Counted from the stretch's first letter, positions 6,493-13,902 are shown. The stretch: DNA of 14,868 nt from Flavobacteriales bacterium (GCA_018665005.1 JABJEE010000142.1:1-14868); one strand, 5' to 3'. Notes: a model not told the origin generated them from the sequence alone. Made by a program: numbers and translations.

Positions 6493-7962
6493 ATGTCAAA
6501 AAGAGTAACCGTTATTGGATCTGGAATTTCAAGTCTTTCAGCTGCTTCTTTTCTTGGGAAAGCAGGTTATGATGTTACCATCATAGAAAAAAACACGACT
6601 ATCGGAGGAAGGGCCAGACAATTCAAAGTAGACGGTTTCACTTTTGACATGGGCCCAAGTTGGTACTGGATGCCTCAGGTATTTGAGAATTTTTACCAAC
6701 AGTTTGGCAAAACAGCGTCTGATTTCTACAATTTAAAAAGATTAGACCCTTCATACAGAGTGTTTTGGAAAGACGATTCGCATACTGACATTCCTAGTAA
6801 TTTAGAAGAACTTAAGAATTGGTTTGAAGCCCTTGAAACTGGAAGCTCGGAAAAACTAGAAAGTTTTTTAAAAGATGCCGAGATTAAATACAAAGTGGGT
6901 ATGGAAGAACTGGTATTTAAGCCAAGCCTTAGCCTTCTAGAATTTGTGAATTCAAAAGTTTTTAAAGGACTTGTGAGCATGAATTTATTTTCCTCTTTTG
7001 GAAAATTTATTCGGGGCTACTTTAAGAACGAAAAAATAATTGCGCTCCTTGAATTTCCTGTTTTATTTCTTGGTGCTATGCCCAATGAAACCCCTGCTTT
7101 ATATTCTCTAATGAATTATGCCGACATTAAACTAGGTACTTGGTATCCTGAGGGTGGTATGTATAAGTTTATTGAAGCATTCGAAACTATCGCCAAAGAA
7201 AACAATGTAAAATTCATCCTCAATGAGGAGGTTCTTTCATTCGAAAAGAATGACAACCAAGTTTCAAAAGTAATCACTTCAAAAAATACTTATGAAACCG
7301 ACATCGTTATATCGGGCGCAGATTATCAACACACCGATAGGAAACTATTAAACGGATCAGCCAATTACAGTGATAAATATTGGGACAAAAGAGTCATGGC
7401 TCCTTCGTGTCTGTTGTTTTACATAGGGGTAAATAAACGCTTAAACAATATTGAGCACCACAATTTGTTTTTTGATGAATCACTCGAGGAGCACGGAAAA
7501 GAAATTTACAAAAATCCTCAATGGCCATCCTCCCCACTATTTTACCTCTGTGCACCTTCTTTAACAGACACAAGCGTAGCTCCAGATGGTTGCGAGAATT
7601 TATTTTTTCTAATGCCTATTGCTCCGGATTTATCTGATAGTGAAAGTAACAGAGAGAAATATTTTAAAATATTACTCAAACGGCTTGAAAAACGGACAGG
7701 TAATGATATTTCGGACAATATTATTTTCAAAAAATCATTTTGTATTGATGATTTCAAAAACGAATACAACGCCTTTAAAGGAAATGCCTACGGTCTAGCA
7801 AATACTCTAAAGCAAACCGCCGTATTCAAACCGTCAATGCGCAACAAAAAATTAAAAAACTTTTATTACACTGGCCAACTTACCATCCCAGGCCCTGGGG
7901 TTCCACCGTCAATTATATCAGGTGAAGTTGTTTCTAAATACATACTCAAAAACCACAGCTAA
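6493..7962 (+). CDS. crtI: Phytoene desaturase (carotenoid desaturase, CrtI family)
   Basis: This FAD-dependent desaturase converts phytoene stepwise towards lycopene at the membrane. It has 489 residues. The N-terminal dinucleotide-binding fold VIGSGISSLSAASFLGKAGYD starts at residue 7, with the ribose-binding Glu of VTIIEK at about 32, followed by GGRAR (38-42) and FDMGPSWYWMP. The C-terminal FAD motif is YYTGQLTIPGPGVPPSIISG (about 459-478), the CrtI-type ending. The start at 6493 lies 2 bases after the sigma factor stop, and crtB begins 3 bases after its own stop, so translation is probably coupled. From sequence alone, the number of double bonds introduced and a possible role on another carotene (CrtD or CrtN type) cannot be decided, but the adjacent crtB favours phytoene. 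Confidence 0.94.
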   Translation: MSKRVTVIGSGISSLSAASFLGKAGYDVTIIEKNTTIGGRARQFKVDGFTFDMGPSWYWMPQVFENFYQQFGKTASDFYNLKRLDPSYRVFWKDDSHTDIPSNLEELKNWFEALETGSSEKLESFLKDAEIKYKVGMEELVFKPSLSLLEFVNSKVFKGLVSMNLFSSFGKFIRGYFKNEKIIALLEFPVLFLGAMPNETPALYSLMNYADIKLGTWYPEGGMYKFIEAFETIAKENNVKFILNEEVLSFEKNDNQVSKVITSKNTYETDIVISGADYQHTDRKLLNGSANYSDKYWDKRVMAPSCLLFYIGVNKRLNNIEHHNLFFDESLEEHGKEIYKNPQWPSSPLFYLCAPSLTDTSVAPDGCENLFFLMPIAPDLSDSESNREKYFKILLKRLEKRTGNDISDNIIFKKSFCIDDFKNEYNAFKGNAYGLANTLKQTAVFKPSMRNKKLKNFYYTGQLTIPGPGVPPSIISGEVVSKYILKNHS

Positions 7963-7965
7963 ACC

Positions 7966-8802
7966 ATGAAAGAACTTTTTGATCAATTAAGTAGAGACAT
8001 GAGTAAAATGACGACCAAAAGGTATAGCACATCCTTTTCGATTGGAATACGGTTCTTACACAATGATTTACGTGATCCGATTTATTCAGTTTATGGTTTT
8101 GTCCGTTTTGCTGATGAGATAGTCGATTCTTTTGAAGGCCATGACAAAGCCTATCTTTTAGATAAATTCACCAAAGACACTTACGAGGCCATTGAGAATA
8201 AAATCTCATTAAATCCAATATTGAATTCTTTCCAAGAAGTCGTAAACAAATTCAACATTCCTCACGAATTAATCGACACCTTTTTAAAATCTATGGAAAT
8301 GGATTTAGATAAAAAAGCATATAACAAAGATGGATACGATGAATATATATTGGGCTCTGCTGAAGTGGTCGGTTTAATGTGTTTAAATATTTTTTTAGAA
8401 GGAGACCACATTGAATACGAAAAACTGAAAAAATATGCAATGAAGCTTGGATCTGCCTTTCAGAAAATAAACTTTTTACGAGATCTAAACGAGGATTATA
8501 ATGACTTAGGTCGCACCTACTTTCCTGGAATCAATTTAAATGATTTTAATAATACGGTTAAGAAAAATATTGAAAATGACATTGAAGTTGATTTTGAGTT
8601 GGGTTATAAAGGAATACTTATGCTTCCTAAAAAAGCACGATTTGGAGTGTACATGGCCTATAAATATTATTTCAAACTCTTCAAGAAAATCAAACGCACA
8701 AATGCCGAGGTTATTCTAGAAGAACGCGTGCGGATTCCGAATCGAAATAAAGCACGAATTTTAGTTACTTCATATGTTAGACATAATTTAAATATGTTAT
8801 AG
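7966..8802 (+). CDS. crtB: Phytoene synthase
   Basis: It condenses two geranylgeranyl diphosphates head-to-head to 15-cis-phytoene, the first committed carotenoid step. The 278-residue length fits the bacterial squalene/phytoene synthase family. Both Mg-diphosphate-binding aspartate motifs are intact: DEIVD (Asp50 to Asp54, in RFADEIVDSFEG) and DLNED (Asp173 to Asp177, in NFLRDLNEDYNDLGRTYFP). The N-terminal TTKRYSTSFSIGIRFL is also typical. It sits between crtI (3-base gap) and idi (2-base gap). A related squalene synthase (HpnC/D-like) is possible by fold, but the crtI partner argues for phytoene synthase. Confidence 0.95.
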   Translation: MKELFDQLSRDMSKMTTKRYSTSFSIGIRFLHNDLRDPIYSVYGFVRFADEIVDSFEGHDKAYLLDKFTKDTYEAIENKISLNPILNSFQEVVNKFNIPHELIDTFLKSMEMDLDKKAYNKDGYDEYILGSAEVVGLMCLNIFLEGDHIEYEKLKKYAMKLGSAFQKINFLRDLNEDYNDLGRTYFPGINLNDFNNTVKKNIENDIEVDFELGYKGILMLPKKARFGVYMAYKYYFKLFKKIKRTNAEVILEERVRIPNRNKARILVTSYVRHNLNML

Positions 8803-8804
8803 AA

Positions 8805-9326
8805 ATGATTGAAGTACAATTAGTAAACCCCAATGACGAACCAATAGGTTCCATGGAAAAACTAGAAGCGCATCAAAAAGGATTACTTCACCGCGCCATT
8901 TCGGTATTGATATTTAATTCTAAAGGAGAAATGCTTCTTCAGAGGCGCGCCTTAAAAAAATACCATTCACCAGGTCTTTGGACCAACACTTGCTGTAGCC
9001 ACCCTTATCCATTTGAAATTCCCGAAGATGCCGCATCTAGGAGACTTAACGAAGAGATGAATATTGAATCTAAACTTAATTTTGCATTTAAATTCATTTA
9101 CAAAACAGAGTTTTCAAACGGGTTAATTGAAAATGAATTGGATCATGTATTTATTGGTTATTCCGATGAAACACCACATCTAAATACTGACGAAGCAGTA
9201 GCATTTCGATGGGTTACTATAAAAGACCTGCAAAGGGACATTGAAAAAAATCCTGAAAATTACACGGTGTGGTTCAAGATTATTATTGAAGAGCACCTAA
9301 AACAAGTAGAAACTCATTTATCATGA
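8805..9326 (+). CDS. idi: Isopentenyl-diphosphate delta-isomerase, type 1
   Basis: A Nudix-fold enzyme that interconverts isopentenyl and dimethylallyl diphosphate, setting the precursor balance for carotenoid chains. The 173 residues are close to the bacterial type 1 length. The catalytic Cys lies in TNTCCSHP; Cys64, the second of the pair, aligns with Cys67 of the E. coli enzyme. The acidic metal and proton site is IENEL (Glu109, Glu111). The Nudix-like helix is AASRRLNEEM, and HRAISVLIF and PGLWTN are also family segments. It follows crtB by 2 bases and overlaps the next gene by 4 (ATGA at 9323-9326), a sign of translational coupling. Its place here suggests isoprenoid flux is raised together with carotenoid demand. 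Confidence 0.96.
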   Translation: MIEVQLVNPNDEPIGSMEKLEAHQKGLLHRAISVLIFNSKGEMLLQRRALKKYHSPGLWTNTCCSHPYPFEIPEDAASRRLNEEMNIESKLNFAFKFIYKTEFSNGLIENELDHVFIGYSDETPHLNTDEAVAFRWVTIKDLQRDIEKNPENYTVWFKIIIEEHLKQVETHLS

Positions 9327-9727
9327 AAGTATGTAGAAGAGTAAATTTCAATGCGGCTCATAGATTGTTTCGAAAAGATTGGTCAGATGACAAAAACAAT
9401 GCGGTTTTCGGCAAATGTAACAACCCAAACTATCACGGCCACAACTATGTTTTGGAAGTATGGATTGATGGGGAAATTGATCCTGAAACGGGATACGTAA
9501 TTGATTTAAAAATTCTTAAAGAAATCATCCTCACAGATATTGTAGAGCGTTTCGACCATCGCAATTTAAATTTGGACTGTCCAGAATTCGAAAATTTAAT
9601 ACCAACAGCTGAAAACATCATTTTGGTTTGCTGGAATTTATTAAGAGCCAATTTAGATGAGAAATTTCAACTTCGCCTAAAATTATGGGAAACTGAAAAT
9701 AATATTTTCGAATACGACGGAAAATAA
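9323..9727 (+). CDS. 6-Pyruvoyltetrahydropterin synthase family protein (PTPS-II type)
   Basis: A 134-residue member of the PTPS/QueD family (tunnelling fold), acting on dihydroneopterin triphosphate. The zinc ligands are His13 (FNAAHRL), His38 and His40 (YHGHNY). The catalytic Cys32 in FGKCNNPNYHGHNY is separated by five residues from HGH. Family knowledge: CX5HGH marks true 6-pyruvoyltetrahydropterin synthases of tetrahydrobiopterin synthesis, whereas QueD (queuosine, 6-carboxytetrahydropterin synthase) has CX3HGH. The DH of RFDHRNLN and the Glu of KLWETENNI complete the active site. Its start overlaps the idi stop (ATGA), and the photolyase gene follows after 27 bases. The product may be a reduced pterin cofactor. 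Why it belongs with carotenoid and photolyase genes is not shown by the sequence. Automatic pipelines may label it queD. Confidence 0.9.
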   Translation: MKVCRRVNFNAAHRLFRKDWSDDKNNAVFGKCNNPNYHGHNYVLEVWIDGEIDPETGYVIDLKILKEIILTDIVERFDHRNLNLDCPEFENLIPTAENIILVCWNLLRANLDEKFQLRLKLWETENNIFEYDGK

Positions 9728-9754
9728 CCTCGCAAGATAAATCTTTATAAAAAT

Positions 9755-11062
9755 ATGGGATCTGAAAAATCACTCTTTTGGCATAGAAGAGACCTAAGAA
9801 TCGAGGACAATTGCGGCTTATATAAAGCATTAAAAAACGGTAAACAAGTTGTTCCCGTATTTATATTTGATGAGAACATCCTCAGTAAACTCGACAAACA
9901 TGATGCGCGAATTTCTTTTATCTACGAAGAAATCCAACGCGTAAAAAATCAATATCAAAATTACGGTTCTGACTTGTTGGTCTATTTCGGAAACCCAGTT
10001 ACCTTGATTCCGGAAATAGCCAAAGGGTTTGATTGTAATGCCGTATATTCGAATAGAGATTATGAGCCATATGCCTTAGAAAGGGATAAAAAAATATTTG
10101 AAATTTTAAAGCAACAAGGCATCAATTTTATTGGATCTAAGGATCACGTGATTTTTGAAAAGAATGAGGTCGTAAAAAACGATGGCACTCCTTATCTGGT
10201 TTTTACCCCCTACTCTAAAAAATGGAAATCTCTTTTTGAATCTCTCAATAAAGTAGAATATAAAACAGAAGAATTCATTGAAAATCTTTTGCCGCAAGAT
10301 AAAAAACAAGATCTTTTAAGCCTTCAAGAAATGGGATTTGAGTATGGTAAGAATAACATACCCAAAACTAGTGTATCTAAAAACCTAATAAGGTCTTATC
10401 ATGATAATAGAAATTTTCCATCAATTGATGGCACATCTAGATTGGGGATTCATTTAAGGTTTGGTACCATTAGCATTAGAGCTTTGGTCAATAGCTCTAT
10501 AAGTTTGAGCGAAACTTTCATCAATGAATTGATTTGGCGTGATTTTTATCAAATGATCATATTCCACTTTCCACATTCAGCAGAAAATTCTTTCAGAAAA
10601 GAGTATGATTTGATCGAATGGGAAAAAAACATGGATCATTTTCAACTTTGGTGTTCTGGCAAAACAGGTTATCCAATAGTTGACGCTGGAATGAGGGAGT
10701 TAAATCAAACAGGCTACATGCATAACCGTGTTCGAATGATTGTAGCTAGTTTTTTAACCAAACATTTACTCATTGATTGGCGACTTGGAGAGGCCTATTT
10801 TGCTTCTAAGCTTCTTGATTATGAATTGGCAAGTAATATTGGCGGTTGGCAATGGGCGGCAGGAAGTGGTTGTGATGCTGCACCTTATTTCCGTATATTC
10901 AATCCGACGACGCAGCAACAAAAATTCGACAGCGGATTCAAATACATCAAAAAATGGATTCCCGAGTTTGACTCGAAAAGTTATCCGGAGCCAATTATTG
11001 AACACAAGTTTGCAAGAGAAAGAGCATTAAATAGATTTAAAATAGGTTTAAAAAAAATATGA
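9755..11062 (+). CDS. phrB: Deoxyribodipyrimidine photolyase, class I (CPD photolyase/cryptochrome family)
   Basis: It repairs UV-made cyclobutane pyrimidine dimers using blue light and FADH-. It has 435 residues, somewhat shorter than E. coli Phr (472). The N-terminal antenna domain starts LFWHRRDLRIEDN (7-19). The FAD-binding domain contains DGTSRLG (about 225-231), NELIWRDFY (substrate Glu and Trp), KTGYPIVDAGMRELNQTGYMHNRVRM and GGWQWAAGSGCDAAPYFRIFNP. All three residues of the electron-transfer Trp chain appear present (IEWEKN, LIDWRLG, GGWQW). These features favour a CPD photolyase over a signalling cryptochrome, which cannot be fully excluded. The E. coli antenna-folate residues Asn108/Glu109 (YEVNERARD) are replaced here by YEPYALERD, so the antenna is uncertain. 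Its stop overlaps the start of the peroxiredoxin gene (ATGA). Confidence 0.93.
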   Translation: MGSEKSLFWHRRDLRIEDNCGLYKALKNGKQVVPVFIFDENILSKLDKHDARISFIYEEIQRVKNQYQNYGSDLLVYFGNPVTLIPEIAKGFDCNAVYSNRDYEPYALERDKKIFEILKQQGINFIGSKDHVIFEKNEVVKNDGTPYLVFTPYSKKWKSLFESLNKVEYKTEEFIENLLPQDKKQDLLSLQEMGFEYGKNNIPKTSVSKNLIRSYHDNRNFPSIDGTSRLGIHLRFGTISIRALVNSSISLSETFINELIWRDFYQMIIFHFPHSAENSFRKEYDLIEWEKNMDHFQLWCSGKTGYPIVDAGMRELNQTGYMHNRVRMIVASFLTKHLLIDWRLGEAYFASKLLDYELASNIGGWQWAAGSGCDAAPYFRIFNPTTQQQKFDSGFKYIKKWIPEFDSKSYPEPIIEHKFARERALNRFKIGLKKI

Positions 11063-11511
11063 AAACAGGAGAAAAATGTCCTCAATTTAAAGCAGTTAAT
11101 CAAAATGGTGAGTCCTTTGATTCAAAAGATTTGATTGGAATAAAAAAAACAGTCATCTTCTTTTATCCCAAAGATTTTACTCCTGGATGCACAAAAGAGG
11201 CCTGTCAATTTCGAGACCAATATGAAGATTTTACGAAATTAGACTGTGAAGTCATCGGAATATCATCGGACAGTAGTAAGAGTCATCTGGCATTCTCCAA
11301 TGAACACAACCTAAACTATCATTTATTGTCTGACCCAGAAAGCACCATCAGAAAACTATTTGGAGTTCCAAAAAATTTATTTGGATTAATTCCGGGTAGG
11401 GTAAGTTATGTCATTGATAAAGACGCCACCATAATTGGAATTCATAATTCTCTTACAAATTCAACTGGCCATATCGCTTTTGCTCTTGATTGTATAAAAA
11501 CCAAGTCCTAA
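11059..11511 (+). CDS. bcp: Thiol peroxidase, Bcp/PrxQ-type peroxiredoxin
   Basis: A cytoplasmic thiol peroxidase that reduces H2O2 and organic hydroperoxides with thioredoxin or a similar donor. The 150 residues match the Bcp/PrxQ length. The peroxidatic Cys44 is in FYPKDFTPGCT and the resolving Cys49 follows in CTKEAC, the PrxQ arrangement with the two Cys five positions apart. LLSDPESTIRKLFGV and RVSYVIDKDATI fit the rest of the thioredoxin fold. It overlaps the photolyase by 4 bases and closes the plus-strand operon; the acyl-CoA dehydrogenase stop is only 5 bases away on the other strand. Removing peroxides is a sensible partner to photo-oxidative protection by carotenoids. Confidence 0.95.
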   Translation: MKTGEKCPQFKAVNQNGESFDSKDLIGIKKTVIFFYPKDFTPGCTKEACQFRDQYEDFTKLDCEVIGISSDSSKSHLAFSNEHNLNYHLLSDPESTIRKLFGVPKNLFGLIPGRVSYVIDKDATIIGIHNSLTNSTGHIAFALDCIKTKS

Positions 11512-11516
11512 AAAGG

Positions 11517-12659
11517 TTATCCGTTTAATACTCCTCGTGAAATAACGATTTTTTGAACTTCTGATGTCCCTTCATATATTTGAGTAATCTTGGCATCTCT
11601 CATAAGTCGCTCAACGTGATATTCTTTCACAAAACCATAACCACCATGAATTTGTACCGCTTCAACGGTTTGCTCCATGGCAACTTTTGACGCATATAGC
11701 TTAGCCATAGCACTTGATTGGTCATAATTTCTACCATTATCTTTATCTAAAGCACTTTTATATACAAGCATTCTTGCGGCTTCAATTTCGGTTGCCATGT
11801 CTGCAAGCTTAAATGCAATGGCTTGGTGCTTATAAATTTCCTTTCCAAACGCTTTTCTTTGTTTTGAATATTCAGTTGCAAGTTCAAGGCCTCCAGCCGC
11901 AATCCCGAGAGCCTGAGAAGCAATTCCGATACGCCCACCAGACAAAACCTTCATTGCAAACTTAAATCCAAATCCGTCCTCTCCAATTCTATTTTCTTTT
12001 GGAACTTTAACATCATTGAATAATAAAGTATGAGTATCACTTCCTCGTATACCCAATTTATCTTCTTTGGCTCCAACGATAAAGCCCTCCATACCTCTTT
12101 CAATGATAAATGCGTTAATTCCCTTGTGACCTAATTCAACATTGGTTTGAGCAATTACCAAATAAATACTCGCAGAAGAACCATTCGTAATCCAGTTTTT
12201 CGTTCCGTTAAGCAAATAATAATCTCCTTTATCGATTGCGGTTGTACTTTGAGAGGTCGCATCAGAACCAGCTTCTGGTTCGGACAGACAAAAAGCACCA
12301 ATTTTCTCTCCAGTCGCTAATGCGGTTAAATATTTTTGTTTTTGTTCTTCGTTTCCAAATTTATCAAGACCCCAGCAAACCAATGAATTATTCACTGACA
12401 TACATACAGATGTTGAAGCGTCAATTTTTGAAATTTCCTCCATTGCCAGAACGTAGGATAATGTATCCATTCCACTTCCGCCATATTTAGGATCGACCAT
12501 CATCCCCATGAATCCAAGTTCAGCAAGTTGCTTGATTTCTTCAGCAGGAAACTGTTGATCATTATCCCGTTGTATAACGCCAGGTTTTAATACGTTTTGT
12601 GCAAAATCTCTAGCAGCTTCTTTGACTGCCAAGTGTTCTTCTGATAACTCAAAATTCAT
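11517..12659 (-). CDS. Acyl-CoA dehydrogenase, short-chain (butyryl-CoA dehydrogenase-like)
   Basis: An FAD enzyme that makes the alpha-beta double bond in an acyl-CoA, passing electrons to ETF; role in fatty-acid or amino-acid beta-oxidation. The 380-residue length and sequence fit the short-chain group: N-terminal helical domain (NFELSEEHLAVKEAARDFAQ), FAD-contacting CLSEPEAGSDA and NGTKNWITNGS, GRIGIASQALGIA, the C-terminal VQIHGGYGFVKEYHVERLMRDAKI, and the catalytic Glu363 in QIYEGTSEVQ. Chain-length preference cannot be told by eye. It is a single-gene unit, convergent with the peroxiredoxin gene and divergent from anmK, with its own exact -7 box. No thiolase or enoyl-CoA hydratase is in the window. 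Confidence 0.95.
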   Translation of the reverse strand: MNFELSEEHLAVKEAARDFAQNVLKPGVIQRDNDQQFPAEEIKQLAELGFMGMMVDPKYGGSGMDTLSYVLAMEEISKIDASTSVCMSVNNSLVCWGLDKFGNEEQKQKYLTALATGEKIGAFCLSEPEAGSDATSQSTTAIDKGDYYLLNGTKNWITNGSSASIYLVIAQTNVELGHKGINAFIIERGMEGFIVGAKEDKLGIRGSDTHTLLFNDVKVPKENRIGEDGFGFKFAMKVLSGGRIGIASQALGIAAGGLELATEYSKQRKAFGKEIYKHQAIAFKLADMATEIEAARMLVYKSALDKDNGRNYDQSSAMAKLYASKVAMEQTVEAVQIHGGYGFVKEYHVERLMRDAKITQIYEGTSEVQKIVISRGVLNG

Positions 12660-12687
12660 ATTGACGAAAAATTTAAATTAATTTTAA

Positions 12688-12695
12688 CAAAATTA
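12688..12695 (-). promoter_or_regulatory. Bacteroidota-type -7 box for the acyl-CoA dehydrogenase gene
   Basis: Read on the minus strand, the sequence is TAATTTTG, an exact TAnnTTTG match, with 28 bases between it and the ATG at 12659. No clear TTG -33 element is seen at the expected distance. The intergenic region is short and AT-rich, so chance matches are possible. Confidence 0.4.
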
Positions 12696-12727
12696 CGGAA
12701 TTATTGATGTAGTTGAAAAAATACAGC

Positions 12728-13801
12728 ATGTTAAAAAAAGAAATTATTGGTTTAATGAGTGGAACATCCCTTGACGGATTAGACATCGCACATGTTGAGT
12801 TTATTTCTGAAAATAATAAAGTCAAATATAAGCTCATGAAAACAAGCACAATAGCTTATCCAACAGACGTGGTAGAGCATCTACGTAATGTAAATTCTTT
12901 AGGAATTGATGCGATTCAAATGCTCAATAAAAAAATAGGTGTCTTTTTTGCCAATCAGATTAATATTTTCCTGTCTAAGCACAAGATTTCAAAACGAAAT
13001 ATTGATGGTATAGCTTCTCATGGACAAACCATTTTGCATCAACCTGAAAATGGATTTACATTACAAATTGGTTGTGGGAGTACCATCGCCTACTTGACTG
13101 GAATCAACGTTATTAATGACTTTCGAACTCTTGATGTAATTGCAGGCGGACAAGGCGCTCCACTTGTACCTATTGGAGACTTTGATCTATTTGAATCCAA
13201 AGCAAATTCATTTCTCAATATCGGTGGATTTTGCAACATTAGTTTCAAAAAAGAAAATGTCATTAATGCATTCGATATCTGCCCTGGAAATCTACCCTTG
13301 AACCATTTTGCTGGTATATTAGGTTATGATTATGACCCCAACGGGAGTCTTGCCAAAAAAGGAAAAGTAAATAATGATTTATTGAATTCACTCAACTCAA
13401 TAGAGTTTTATAATAAAAAAGGGGCCAAATCGCTTGGTACTGAGTGGTTAGACAAAAACTTTTTCACAAAATTCTCAAAGGATGAAAACCCAGAAAACAC
13501 ACTTCGTACCATTTGTGAACATATTTCAAATCAAATTATTAAATGCCTAAATGATCATCGAATTGACTCTGTTTTCACAACCGGTGGAGGCGCGAAAAAT
13601 GATTTCCTAATAAGCTTAATTAGAGACGGTTATGATGGCGAAATTGTTATCCCGAATGAAGAAACCATCGATTTCAAGGAGGCTATTGTATTTGCCTACC
13701 TTGGATACAAATATCTCACAAATGCGTCCAATACGGTGTCTTCGGTAACAGGAGCTGAACGCTCATTGTGTTCGGGAGTATTGCATAAGCCGGGATATTA
13801 A
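12728..13801 (+). CDS. anmK: Anhydro-N-acetylmuramic acid kinase
   Basis: It phosphorylates and opens 1,6-anhydro-N-acetylmuramic acid to MurNAc-6-phosphate in peptidoglycan recycling. From ATG 12728 it has 357 residues. Motifs follow the family order: GLMSGTSLDGLD (about 8-19, ATP phosphate loop), IASHGQTILHQP, INVINDFRTLDVIAGGQGAPLVP, FLNIGGFCNISF, FDICPGNLPLNHFA, SLGTEWLDKNFF, TTGGGAKNDFLI and EAIVFAYLGY. An in-frame TTG at 12713 would add five residues (MKKYS). I prefer the ATG because it puts the phosphate loop at the usual distance from the N-terminus and lies furthest from the divergent promoter. It stands between a divergent acyl-CoA dehydrogenase and a downstream dehydrogenase gene 101 bases away. 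The partner etherase MurQ is not in the window. Confidence 0.95.
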   Translation: MLKKEIIGLMSGTSLDGLDIAHVEFISENNKVKYKLMKTSTIAYPTDVVEHLRNVNSLGIDAIQMLNKKIGVFFANQINIFLSKHKISKRNIDGIASHGQTILHQPENGFTLQIGCGSTIAYLTGINVINDFRTLDVIAGGQGAPLVPIGDFDLFESKANSFLNIGGFCNISFKKENVINAFDICPGNLPLNHFAGILGYDYDPNGSLAKKGKVNNDLLNSLNSIEFYNKKGAKSLGTEWLDKNFFTKFSKDENPENTLRTICEHISNQIIKCLNDHRIDSVFTTGGGAKNDFLISLIRDGYDGEIVIPNEETIDFKEAIVFAYLGYKYLTNASNTVSSVTGAERSLCSGVLHKPGY

Positions 13802-13846
13802 AGCTACTTATCCACAAAACCAATGTTGGTAATTGATAAAAAAATG

Positions 13847-13865
13847 TATCAAATGAGTTTTGATA
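13847..13865. promoter_or_regulatory. Inverted repeat upstream of the amino-acid dehydrogenase gene; candidate operator
   Basis: TATCAAA (13847-13853), spacer TGAGT and TTTGATA (13859-13865) form a perfect 7-bp inverted repeat. A third element, TTGATA, lies at 13833-13838 and can pair with the same TATCAA arm, so two alternative hairpins are possible. The repeat ends 4 bases before the -7 box at 13870, covering the -33 region. This placement suits a repressor or activator site, but no regulator is identified. A weak, T-poor terminator for anmK is a less likely reading. Confidence 0.4.
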
Positions 13866-13869
13866 TTGT

Positions 13870-13877
13870 TACTTTTG
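13870..13877 (+). promoter_or_regulatory. Bacteroidota-type -7 box for the Glu/Leu-type dehydrogenase gene
   Basis: TACTTTTG matches TAnnTTTG exactly, with 25 bases to the ATG at 13903. The -33 element is not evident; that position is filled by the inverted repeat 13847-13865, which would fit a promoter dependent on an activator or controlled by a repressor. Confidence 0.45.
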
Positions 13878-13902
13878 TTTGGTTTTAAATTTCAAGATTT
13901 TA

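Noticed and set aside
9618..9830. Minus-strand 70-codon frame across the PTPS-photolyase junction
   Set aside because: It overlaps two clear genes, shows no domain, and the 27-base gap needs no further gene.
10773..11030. 85-codon plus-strand frame inside the photolyase gene (and a 79-codon antisense frame)
   Set aside because: Both lie within the conserved FAD-binding region of the photolyase and read as out-of-frame translations.
12236..12490. 84-codon plus-strand frame antisense to the acyl-CoA dehydrogenase
   Set aside because: Fully contained in a strongly conserved gene, with no motif or start signal.
12713..12727. TTG start for anmK adding five residues
   Set aside because: ATG at 12728 gives the usual N-terminus before the phosphate loop; TTG starts are rare and there is no ribosome-binding signal to favour it.
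13819..13830. ACCAATGTTGGT after anmK as a terminator stem
   Set aside because: Loop would be two bases and an A-rich, not T-rich, stretch follows.
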